62,201 nucleotides of DNA from DASWNP01 sp036399175 (GTDB lineage Bacteria; Acidobacteriota; Blastocatellia; Pyrinomonadales; Pyrinomonadaceae). Location: positions 1-62,201 of the forward strand of contig DASWNP010000034.1 of NCBI GenBank assembly GCA_036399175.1, written 5' to 3'. The notes under the pieces are model-generated. The model had not been told where the DNA came from and ran no database searches. It saw nothing but the letters and a program-made list of their open reading frames with translations. The position numbers and the translations under genes are program-made. Shown one piece after another: positions 27,143 through 34,849 of this stretch (position 1 is the stretch's first letter; each line of letters starts with the position of its first letter).

Positions 27143-29017
27143 ATGAATATGCAACTGAAACGTCTGTCCCCCGTGTGGCTGACCCTGTCGGTCGTCGGCC
27201 TTTCGCTCTCGATGCTCTTTCCGTCAGCTCTGGCGAGGCGTGCTTCCGCGCAGAGTCCTTCGTCCGATTCCGTTGACCGCAAGCGTCTGGAGGTCATCGA
27301 AGATTTGTCGGAGTCTCTGGCAAACGACCTTCTGGAATTGTCGGTCGCCACGCGCGATCGAGACCTGCGACGCATCGCAGAGTTTCTGCCCGCGCGCCTC
27401 CAAGCCTCTCCCTTCCCTTCGAGACCTTCGGCCACGAAGAACCAGGTCAAGTGGATAGGCGCGCACGGATGGGAGGCCGCGCCGGTCGAAACGGCGACGG
27501 CGCAGCAGCCCCAGCAGCAGACGAAGAGCAGCGCGGCGACGCCGCCTAGCTCGACTTCCGGCACGAACGGCTCAGCACCTTCGGGCGCAAACGCCTCCGC
27601 GACTGCTAACGCCCTCCGAGAGACGACGCGCGAGGATTTCATGCGCGCGTGGGAAGCGTTCCTCGACCATTTCTCGGAGATTGAAGACGTGCGCTTCAAG
27701 GTGAAGGAGGCGCACTTTGAAGAGAGCGCGCAATCGGTCGCGGGCGCGAAAGAGCCGACGGCGGTCGTCGGCGCTGGCGGGCGCGCGCGCGTGGCCTTCT
27801 ACGTCATCGGTCGTGACACGGCGGGCAAGCGCGAGTGGGCGCGCGGGACGACGAACGTCGTCGTGCGCTACGCCGCGCCGGGTCGCTGGCAGTTCGAGTC
27901 GTGGTCGCTCGTCGGGCTCGATTCGATGGTCGCCTCGACCGACATTTTTTCCGAAGTCGCCGTGCCCGCAGGCGTCTCCGTGCAGCGTCCGGCCTTCGGC
28001 ACGCAGGGCAACAACGGCTTCGTCTGGCACGGCGCGGCTGCCGCCGACTTCGACCGCGACGGCTGGATAGACCTCTTCGTCACCGCGCCCGACCGAAACT
28101 TTCTCTACCTCAACGACCGGCAGGGACGCTTCCGCGACGCCTCCGCCGAGACTAGCGCGCGCACGCTCGCTTCGGGCACTGCCCCGCTTCCGCTCGACTT
28201 CGATAACGACGGCGACGAAGATGTGTTCATCTCTTCGGTCGGCAAACAGGTCTTGCTGGAGAATCGACTCGTGCCCGACGGCAAGCTCGACTTTCAGGAC
28301 ATCTCGCTGGAAGCGGGCGTGGCTAAAGAATCAATCGGCTTCAGCGCCGTCGCGGGCGACATCAACGGCGACGGTCGCCTCGACATCTACGTTACTTCCT
28401 ACAACCGCTACGGTCAGGTGACGCCCAACTCGTGGTTTCGCGCCACGAACGGCACGCCCAACCTGCTCTTCGTCTCGCAGCCCGGTGGGACGTTCCGTGA
28501 AGAGGCGGCGAAGTGGGGCGTCGAAGATTCGCGCTGGAGCTACGCCGCCGCCTTCGCCGATGTAAACGACGACGGACGACTCGACCTCTACGTCGCAAAC
28601 GATTTCGGCGAGAAGGCCATGTTCATCAATCGCGGCGACAAGTTTACGGATGAAGCCAGAGAGCGCGGCGTGCTCGACCCCGGAAACGGCATGGGCGTCT
28701 CCTTCGGCGACTTCAACAACGACGGGCGGCTCGATTTGCACACCACCAACATGTCTTCGACCGCAGGCAATCGAATCCTCTCTCGCATCTTTCCCAACTC
28801 GAACCCGAAAGACAACGTGCTCAAAAAACTCGCCGCCGGAAACAACCTCTTCGAGAATCTGGGCGACGGCAAGTTCCGCGACGTGACGGCTGAGGTCGGC
28901 GGCTTCGGCGGCGGTTGGGCTTGGGGCGGCGGCTTCATCGACTTCGACAACGACGGCTGGGAAGACATCTTCACGCCCAACGGATTCATCTCCGGCAAGT
29001 CGATGAAAGACACTTGA
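27143..29017 (+). CDS. FG-GAP/VCBS-repeat (CRTAC1-like) secreted protein, N-terminal part before an in-frame stop
   Basis: 624 residues: a signal peptide (about 1-36), a Ser/Thr/Ala/Pro-rich linker, a SnoaL-like or unknown region (about 160-260), then FG-GAP/VCBS beta-propeller repeats with calcium-type motifs such as DFDRDGWIDLF, DFDNDGDEDVF, DINGDGRLDIY and DVNDDGRLDLY. Translation stops at the TGA 29015-29017. The same frame continues without interruption, and the next residues (SHFWRQVV) are the normal continuation of this family. The stop therefore splits one gene: a nonsense mutation, a sequencing error, or less likely recoding. Confidence 0.85.
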   Translation: MNMQLKRLSPVWLTLSVVGLSLSMLFPSALARRASAQSPSSDSVDRKRLEVIEDLSESLANDLLELSVATRDRDLRRIAEFLPARLQASPFPSRPSATKNQVKWIGAHGWEAAPVETATAQQPQQQTKSSAATPPSSTSGTNGSAPSGANASATANALRETTREDFMRAWEAFLDHFSEIEDVRFKVKEAHFEESAQSVAGAKEPTAVVGAGGRARVAFYVIGRDTAGKREWARGTTNVVVRYAAPGRWQFESWSLVGLDSMVASTDIFSEVAVPAGVSVQRPAFGTQGNNGFVWHGAAAADFDRDGWIDLFVTAPDRNFLYLNDRQGRFRDASAETSARTLASGTAPLPLDFDNDGDEDVFISSVGKQVLLENRLVPDGKLDFQDISLEAGVAKESIGFSAVAGDINGDGRLDIYVTSYNRYGQVTPNSWFRATNGTPNLLFVSQPGGTFREEAAKWGVEDSRWSYAAAFADVNDDGRLDLYVANDFGEKAMFINRGDKFTDEARERGVLDPGNGMGVSFGDFNNDGRLDLHTTNMSSTAGNRILSRIFPNSNPKDNVLKKLAAGNNLFENLGDGKFRDVTAEVGGFGGGWAWGGGFIDFDNDGWEDIFTPNGFISGKSMKDT

Positions 29018-29038
29018 AGCCATTTCTGGCGTCAGGTC

Positions 29039-30130
29039 GTGACGCATGCAAACGATGGCAAAGAAGAGAAGGGCGCGCTGCGCGTTGACCAGAACCAGCT
29101 TATCAATCAGGAGGGTTTCTCCTTCAGCGGCTACGAGCGCGACCCGCTCTACCTCAACCTCGGCGACAGGGGCGAGCGTCGATTCATGGACGTGTCGGGC
29201 GTCTCTGGCATCGACTCGATAACCGACGGGCGCGCGGGCGTCTTCGCCGACTTCGACAACGACGGCGACCTCGACGTTTTTATGACGACCATTCAGGGCG
29301 AAGCTCACCTGCTCTTCCGCAACAACACCGGACAGGCGAACAACTCTCTGCGCGTCCTCCTAGAAGGCGAGCCCAAACGCGGGCGCAACGCCTTCGGCTC
29401 GGTCGTCCGCATCAAGACTTCCGCCGGCACGCTCACCAAGCTCAAGGACGGCGGCATGGGCTTCATCTCCAAGCACGACCCGCGCCTCCTCTTCGGCCTC
29501 GGCAAAGACGCGCAGGCGCAATCCGTCGAAGTGACGTGGCCGGGCGGCAGGGTGGAACGCTTCGCGGGCGAGGCGAAGGCCGGCTCTACCATCGTGCTCA
29601 AAGAAGGCTCTGGGCGCATCGAAACGGTTGCGACCGGGCGTGCGACGCTGCCCGACCCGCTCACGCGCGCGGAGGTCTTCGCGCGCACGCTCAAGCTGAA
29701 AATCGGCCAGCCCATGCCGGAGCTTCCGCTCAAGACTTTAAACGGCGAGGCGACGACTCTTGCCCGGCAGCTTCGCCCCGGTCGGCGCACGCTCGTCAAC
29801 ATCTGGGCGACGTGGTGTGTGCCCTGCGCGCGCGAGATGCCCGAGCTTGAGCGCCTGCGCCCGCTTCTCGCGGCGCGCGGCATCGACCTCGTCGGCGTCA
29901 ACGTCGATACCGAGCCGAAGGCCGACATCAAAGGCTTCCTGCGCGACCATCCCGTCCGCTACAACGTGCTCGTCGGTGGCCTCCCGCTCGTCGAGCGACT
30001 GTTCTTAACGGACGACCTTTCGGTTCCGCTCTCGCTCGTCATCGACGAGCGCGGCGTCGTCTCCGAGCTAATCCCCGGCTGGTCGCACGAGACGCAGCGC
30101 CGCTTCGCAGAACTGTCAGGCACGAAATAA
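29039..30130 (+). CDS. C-terminal part of the same gene: FG-GAP, ASPIC/UnbV and thioredoxin-like domains
   Basis: Continues the frame of 27143-29017 after the TGA; the GTG at 29039 is the first possible restart, without a good ribosome-binding site. It holds the last FG-GAP motif (DFDNDGDLDVF), the ASPIC/UnbV domain (GSVVRIKTSAGTLTK to SVEVTWPGGRVERF) and a C-terminal TlpA/ResA-like thioredoxin domain with the redox motif WCVPC (about 29814-29828). There is no signal peptide of its own, so if translated alone it would stay in the cytoplasm, where a periplasmic-type thioredoxin domain would be misplaced. It is best read as the tail of one roughly 995-residue exported protein. Confidence 0.8.
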   Translation: MTHANDGKEEKGALRVDQNQLINQEGFSFSGYERDPLYLNLGDRGERRFMDVSGVSGIDSITDGRAGVFADFDNDGDLDVFMTTIQGEAHLLFRNNTGQANNSLRVLLEGEPKRGRNAFGSVVRIKTSAGTLTKLKDGGMGFISKHDPRLLFGLGKDAQAQSVEVTWPGGRVERFAGEAKAGSTIVLKEGSGRIETVATGRATLPDPLTRAEVFARTLKLKIGQPMPELPLKTLNGEATTLARQLRPGRRTLVNIWATWCVPCAREMPELERLRPLLAARGIDLVGVNVDTEPKADIKGFLRDHPVRYNVLVGGLPLVERLFLTDDLSVPLSLVIDERGVVSELIPGWSHETQRRFAELSGTK

Positions 30131-30156
30131 ACGGAGGCGATTCGGGCTCAGGCTTA

Positions 30157-31731
30157 TCAGGCGGGCAGTCGTCCTTTGAGGGCGACTGTAGTTTTGGGCT
30201 CGAAGCAGTCGGCCATCTCTTCGGTCAAAGCGCCGTCGCCGTCCGTCACCATCGTCGGCTTGAAATAGCTCTCGAAGCGCGAGGCGACGCGGAAGGCGGG
30301 CGTGTAGACGGAGTCGAGAATTTCGGTCGTGCTCAGGTGAGTCCGACGCCGACTGCGCGCCGACGATACGGAGAAGCTTGTCGGCGAGGTCGCAAGCGCG
30401 TAGGCGCACAGCAGCGCGGCGTTGGTTAGCTCCGCCGCCATCTGCGTCTTGTTGAGCTTCGAGCGATAGCGGCGTAGAAAACGCACGGTGTGCGCGAGCA
30501 CGCGTCGGCGATAGCCGCGCAGGCTCAGCATGTCGCGGACGAATCGGACGACTTCCTCGGTCGGGTCTAAAGTTTTGAGCACGAGGGTTGAGCCGTCCAT
30601 GTCGCGCAGTTTGGTGTTGGGAAGAATCCTGCGCTGAGATGCGCAGTCGGAGAAGTAGGGCGTGCCGAGAAGCGGAATCGGAAGCGTAAGGAAACTCGGC
30701 AGTGTGATTTCCGGCGTCGAGGCGATGAACTCAAGCTCGCGCCGAAGCTCCATGAGACTGCGCGTCGTGACATCGAGGATGAGCCCGTAGCAGAAGATGA
30801 TTCCGGCGTCGAGACACCTGCGAATCACTTCGACCTGCGGGCTGTGCGTGTTCTGCGGCTTGTCTACAGACTTGAGCCACTCGGTATCGAAAGATTCGAC
30901 CCCGCTAAAAAGCAGACGACAACCCGCCTCACGAATTAACTTCAGGTTCTCATCCCTGAGAAAGAAGTCGCCCGTCACCAGCGCCGACCACTGGTCTAGC
31001 CTTCCTGCCTGCCGCATCTCTTTTATCAAATCCAGGCGCGCGAGAAAGTGGTTTCTGTCGCTGCCGTAGAAATTGTTGTCGGCGAAAATCACCACGCGGG
31101 GCTTCGGCCAGCCGAGCATCTGCTTGCGTATGTAATCGAGGTCATATTTTTGATAGCTTCGCCCCTCGCCCGTCAGAGCGCAGAAGGAGCAACGAAAGTT
31201 GCAGTAGCGTGTCGTCTCCGCATAGTTGAAATGGCGCAGCCAGTAGGCCAAATCGAAACGCGGAAGCATCTCTTCGGCGACGAACTCCTGTCCGAAAGCA
31301 TCCCGTATCACGTCCTGCAACTGCTCGATGTCGCCCACGCAGCAGTAGTCGAAGAAGCGAGCAGCACGACCAGGCAGGGCGCGGATGGGCGCGCCTCCGG
31401 CCACCACCAGCACCTTCGGATTCTTCGTGCGCGCGTAGGCTGTCAGGTGCAGCATCCGGTCGAATGAATTGGTGAGACCAGTGAGGACGAGCATGTCAGG
31501 CCAGCCGAGCAGATGTTCGTCTGTGAGAGACCCGCTATCGACCTCGTCGTAGAGACGCAGGTCGCAAAGCTCCGGCTTGAATGCGCCCGCGAGATAGACG
31601 GGCGCGAGAGGCTGCGGGATTTTCGTCCGGCGTCGGACGCTCTGGCGAGACTCGTCGAAAAAGCAGTTCACAATCAGAATCCGCTTCTTCGTCAAAAATC
31701 GGCGGGCAGTGGTCGAAGGCGTTCTGCTCAT
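30157..31731 (-). CDS. Radical SAM protein with B12-binding-like N-terminus
   Basis: A 524-residue protein. The N-terminal Rossmann-like region (about 15-150) resembles cobalamin-binding domains of B12 radical SAM enzymes but lacks a clear DxHxxG motif. The radical SAM core has the [4Fe-4S] motif CNFRCSFC and the following GEGRSYQKYDLDYI. The C-terminal 120 residues are helical and basic. B12 radical SAM enzymes perform methylations or ring rearrangements (hopanoid, bacteriochlorophyll and natural-product types); the substrate cannot be told. The ATG at 31731 has GGAGAGG upstream. It converges with the FG-GAP gene (26-bp gap). Confidence 0.82.
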   Translation of the reverse strand: MSRTPSTTARRFLTKKRILIVNCFFDESRQSVRRRTKIPQPLAPVYLAGAFKPELCDLRLYDEVDSGSLTDEHLLGWPDMLVLTGLTNSFDRMLHLTAYARTKNPKVLVVAGGAPIRALPGRAARFFDYCCVGDIEQLQDVIRDAFGQEFVAEEMLPRFDLAYWLRHFNYAETTRYCNFRCSFCALTGEGRSYQKYDLDYIRKQMLGWPKPRVVIFADNNFYGSDRNHFLARLDLIKEMRQAGRLDQWSALVTGDFFLRDENLKLIREAGCRLLFSGVESFDTEWLKSVDKPQNTHSPQVEVIRRCLDAGIIFCYGLILDVTTRSLMELRRELEFIASTPEITLPSFLTLPIPLLGTPYFSDCASQRRILPNTKLRDMDGSTLVLKTLDPTEEVVRFVRDMLSLRGYRRRVLAHTVRFLRRYRSKLNKTQMAAELTNAALLCAYALATSPTSFSVSSARSRRRTHLSTTEILDSVYTPAFRVASRFESYFKPTMVTDGDGALTEEMADCFEPKTTVALKGRLPA

Positions 31732-31810
31732 CGAGAGCACCTCTCCTGCGGCGAGCCGCTAGAGCTTCTGCATGAGACCCGTGCAATTTTCAGAACCGGC
31801 GCTCGTGCGG

Positions 31811-32374
31811 TCAACGTCTCGAAGGCTGGTCGGGCTGCGGGTATGAAGCCGCGCGAATCACCTTCAACAGTCGGAGACGGTTGTTCGCCCATTCGTAGTA
31901 ATAGACGCCGCTTGCGCCCTGTCGCTCTTCCCCCATCCTCCCCGTGTTCGGTCGCCCGACGATTTTGAGCAGTCGGCTATCAGAGCGAAACACTCGAAAG
32001 TCGTCCTCGCCCTCCTGAAGTTGATAATCCCCGATAGAGATTGTCCAGCCCGTCAGCTCGCGCGGGAAATATGCTCGACCCGTGCGAGCGTCGATAATCC
32101 CGTTGATTGAACAACCCGTGCCGCAGCCCGCCGAGACGAACGTGTAATGACCCGCGAAGTTGATGCCCGCTTCCGCGCGTTGCTCACGAATGATTGTTCG
32201 ATAGCTGCGCGCCAGCCGGTGGCTACGCATTTTCAGAGGCGCGACGCTCCCCCGCCAGACGACGACTCGATAATCCTCGAAGCGCGGAGCGTCGGCCTGC
32301 TGCGCCGACGCACGCTCGTCAAGCGTGACGACGAGCGCAAAGCAGGCGACTGTGAGACGTAGAATCTTACTCAT
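31811..32374 (-). CDS. Secreted hypothetical protein
   Basis: A 187-residue exported protein with a signal peptide to about residue 25. The conserved-looking centre AGINFAGHYTFVSAGCGTGC has two Cys likely to form a disulphide. The C-terminal half is rich in beta-strand patterns. I recognise the motif as recurring in uncharacterised secreted proteins of soil bacteria but know of no function. It lies 80 bp before the radical SAM start on the same strand. The ATG at 32374 is preferred; a TTG at 32380 would add two residues. Confidence 0.65.
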   Translation of the reverse strand: MSKILRLTVACFALVVTLDERASAQQADAPRFEDYRVVVWRGSVAPLKMRSHRLARSYRTIIREQRAEAGINFAGHYTFVSAGCGTGCSINGIIDARTGRAYFPRELTGWTISIGDYQLQEGEDDFRVFRSDSRLLKIVGRPNTGRMGEERQGASGVYYYEWANNRLRLLKVIRAASYPQPDQPSRR

Positions 32375-32552
32375 CCTCAAAGCTTCCGAAGGGCACGCCG
32401 GAACGTTCTTTCAGCGCGACGTTTTTCGGCGAGACGTTCTTTCAGTTTCTCACGCTCTCGGCTTCGGCGCGCAAGCCAATTTACATCAGCGCAAACATCT
32501 TGAGAAGCATGTTGATTCGCGGTGTTGACGAAGGAGCTTTGCATCCGAATGC

Positions 32553-32596
32553 GAAGAAGCCGTCACACTTGCCAATGCAAGCGTGACGGCTTCTTC
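32553..32596 (-). terminator. Near-perfect hairpin, probable transcription end
   Basis: GAAGAAGCCGTCAC (32553-32566) pairs with GTGACGGCTTCTTC (32583-32596), extended by CTTG/CAAG around a 6-nt loop (CCAATG). It lies 27 bp past the stop of the kinase-like gene. There is no T-run, so it may act as a Rho-assisted terminator or a stabilising stem-loop. Confidence 0.6.
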
Positions 32597-32622
32597 GGTG
32601 GAACTCTTCTCTTCCCGAAAAT

Positions 32623-33696
32623 TTACTTGACTGCGACGGCGGGCGTCTGCGGCGCGGCGCTCAACTGGTTGAGCTGTTGAATCCGTTCGCGCAGAGCTTT
32701 GACGAAGCCTTCTCTGGTCGGCTGGTCGTAACCGGCGGCGGTGAAGGCGTCGCGGAGCTGTTCGTCGGAGAGGCGCGCGAGCTGCGAGCCTATCCAGCGT
32801 GCGCTCTCGACGGGGATGCGGCGCATGGCCTTCTCTTTGTTGGCCTGAGTCTTGCGATAGCCGGGGTTGAAGAAGGAAGCGAACTTGCCGCCGCCGCTCG
32901 GAGTCGTGTTGTAATCGAACTCGACCAGACCGTTCTGGACGCCGATGATGAATTTGCTCGAACGGTAATCTTCAAGGTTGTTCTTCGAGCGCTTGCCGCC
33001 CAAGCCCCCGACCTGGCCGAGCGTCGCGCCGATGTCGGTGACGACGTAGCGAGCTTCCGTCTGGCCGCTCTCGGGGTTGACGACCGAGAGGATGTGGTTG
33101 TTGTCGAGGCGCGTGTCGTAGTTGGCGAGCAAGACCATGAGCACTTTCAGGCCGTCGAGTTCGCGCGAGCCGACGAAGGGATTCTTGAGCCAGTCCCAGG
33201 TCGCTCCGCGTGAGATGTGCGCGCGTCGGGGCTCGAAGCGCACGCCGCGCACGACTTTGTTGCCTTCGACGTGTTCCTGTCCGCGCGCGAGGCGCGGCAG
33301 GTTGGCGATTTCGGCGCGCTCAAAGTAGTAAGCCTCATCGGCGAAGTAGCCCATTGCCCATGCCAGGCGCGTCGCCACCGTCTCCGACTGCGCTTCGACG
33401 CCCAGTTTCACGACCCAAGTCGTACCCTTCGCGTCTTTCACCTCGAACTTGGGCGACGCGCCGAGCTTATCCTCTTTGACGAATGTGAAGGGTGCGGCCG
33501 GAGCCTGCTCGGCAGAGCCGGGGCCGTAGCGCAAATCGCGCGCGGAGATGTCGCCGGGGTCGCGCCAGATGACCGGAGCGCCGACCGGGGCTTGCGTCTG
33601 CGCCGTCTTCTCCTGAGCCAGAACCGCGGAAGAGAGAGAGGCCGAGAGCATTAAGAGTGAAAGTGTGAACGCCGCGCGTAGGCTTTTCGCAAACAT
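32623..33696 (-). CDS. Secreted protein with kinase-like fold features
   Basis: A 357-residue exported protein with a signal peptide to about residue 28. The order of polar residues resembles the atypical kinase fold (HipA, CotH or FAM20 kind): K97 in WVVKLG, E105 in AQSETVATRLAWAMG, D194/D198 with N199/N200 in NYDTRLDNNH, and D221 in VVTDIGATLG as a metal-binding Asp-x-Gly. This is an inference by eye and not a recognised domain match. If correct it would phosphorylate proteins or small molecules outside the cytoplasm. The divergently transcribed neighbour is a secreted tyrosine phosphatase. Confidence 0.7.
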   Translation of the reverse strand: MFAKSLRAAFTLSLLMLSASLSSAVLAQEKTAQTQAPVGAPVIWRDPGDISARDLRYGPGSAEQAPAAPFTFVKEDKLGASPKFEVKDAKGTTWVVKLGVEAQSETVATRLAWAMGYFADEAYYFERAEIANLPRLARGQEHVEGNKVVRGVRFEPRRAHISRGATWDWLKNPFVGSRELDGLKVLMVLLANYDTRLDNNHILSVVNPESGQTEARYVVTDIGATLGQVGGLGGKRSKNNLEDYRSSKFIIGVQNGLVEFDYNTTPSGGGKFASFFNPGYRKTQANKEKAMRRIPVESARWIGSQLARLSDEQLRDAFTAAGYDQPTREGFVKALRERIQQLNQLSAAPQTPAVAVK

Positions 33697-34103
33697 GATT
33701 TTTCAGAATCCTCCGTTAGAGAAGCAGTTCGCTTTAAGTTGCCGGGCACGTCAGGCCGTTCTTGTTTGACCGCCCTTGTCTACTAACGCGAGATTTTTCG
33801 GCGAAGAGAATCAGTCGGCGACACAATTTCTCAAAAGCAGTTTGCAACCCGGCCGCGACGCGAGGCGTACTTATGGGCGGCAGCGCGACAACCGTGCGCA
33901 AAATGGCGGCATCTCTGCTGCGTGCGACCGAAGAGCTTCAGTCTATGGCGGCGCGCAAGCGGGGGACTTGCGCGCCTTCGCCTGGTCGAGCCTGGCGGCT
34001 CAAGCTCTCGCCCGTGCCAACGAGGTCGGAGGAAGCCCATAAACAGAGACTCGGCTCTCTTGAACCGAGCGCCCTTAATTTGCCGATTTAATCTGGAGAA
34101 TGT
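33697..34103. other. Divergent intergenic region
   Basis: 407 bp separating the kinase-like gene from the phosphatase gene. Frames here run through without family resemblance and are not called. Apart from a ribosome-binding site (GGAG, 34095-34098) for the phosphatase, no repeat or clear promoter is seen. Confidence 0.4.
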
Positions 34104-34760
34104 TTGCCGATGCAGATGAACTTGAAACGAAACTCTTTCCGCAAGTTTCCCGGCGCGTTCGTCGCCATCCTGCTTTTGACCATCACGGCGGCGGCGCAGC
34201 AGCAACAGCAGCCAGTCGCGCTGAGCACCGCGCCCAGCGTCGAAATTAAGAATTTCGGACAGATGGACGCGCGCTTCTACAGGGGCGCACAGCCCAAGAC
34301 AAAGGAAGACTACGAAGCTCTCGCCGCCCTCGGCATCAAGACCGTCATCGACCTGCGCGACGACCCGAAGGAGTACGAAAAACCCTTCGTCGAATCTCTC
34401 GGGATGAAGTACGTCAACATCCCCATGATTACCAAGAAGTACCCGACCGAAGAAGCGACGCAGGCGTTTCTCAAGGTCGTCGGCGACCCCGGCACGGGCA
34501 AGTTCTTCGTCCACTGTGCCGGAGGCCGACACCGCACCGGCGCGATGGGCGCGGTCTATCGCTTCCATTTCTACAACTGGAATTTCGAGCAGGTCTACAA
34601 GGAGATGAAGCAGTACGACTTCTACACCAGTTGGGGACACGGGGCGTTCAAGGATTTCGTCGAAGACTATTACAAGCGCGTGCAGGCCGAAAAAGCCTCG
34701 GCGCAGACGCCCGCACACACGCAAAGCGACTCTCCGGCTCGGACTAAAGACGAGCACTAA
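34104..34760 (+). CDS. Secreted protein tyrosine/dual-specificity phosphatase
   Basis: A 218-residue protein with an N-terminal hydrophobic segment (about 15-31) followed by Gln repeats. The catalytic domain has the cysteine-phosphatase loop HCAGGRHRTG (C138, R144, the CX5R motif) and upstream KTVIDLRDD, typical of DSP-like phosphatases. It should act outside the cytoplasm on phosphotyrosine, phosphoinositide or similar phosphates. The TTG at 34104 is placed 5 nt after GGAG; ATGs at 34110 and 34116 are alternatives with poorer spacing. The gene ends before a shared terminator hairpin. Confidence 0.85.
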   Translation: MPMQMNLKRNSFRKFPGAFVAILLLTITAAAQQQQQPVALSTAPSVEIKNFGQMDARFYRGAQPKTKEDYEALAALGIKTVIDLRDDPKEYEKPFVESLGMKYVNIPMITKKYPTEEATQAFLKVVGDPGTGKFFVHCAGGRHRTGAMGAVYRFHFYNWNFEQVYKEMKQYDFYTSWGHGAFKDFVEDYYKRVQAEKASAQTPAHTQSDSPARTKDEH

Positions 34761-34789
34761 AACCGCTTTTCACTTTGAAGCCAAACTCG

Positions 34790-34822
34790 AAAGGCCGCGT
34801 CCCCGTCGGGGGTGCGGCCTTT
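34790..34822. terminator. Bidirectional hairpin terminator between converging genes
   Basis: AAAGGCCGC (34790-34798) pairs with GCGGCCTTT (34814-34822), with an inner CCCC/GGGG pair. The A/T ends give short U-tracts in both directions. It lies between the converging phosphatase and ppk genes. Confidence 0.8.
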
Positions 34823-34849
34823 CCAGCCCTCTCGCGCGAGGGACGGGCG

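Noticed and set aside
29015..29017. Selenocysteine at the TGA of the FG-GAP gene
   Set aside because: The position lies in a loop before SHFWRQVV where Cys is not expected, and no SECIS-like hairpin is evident just downstream.
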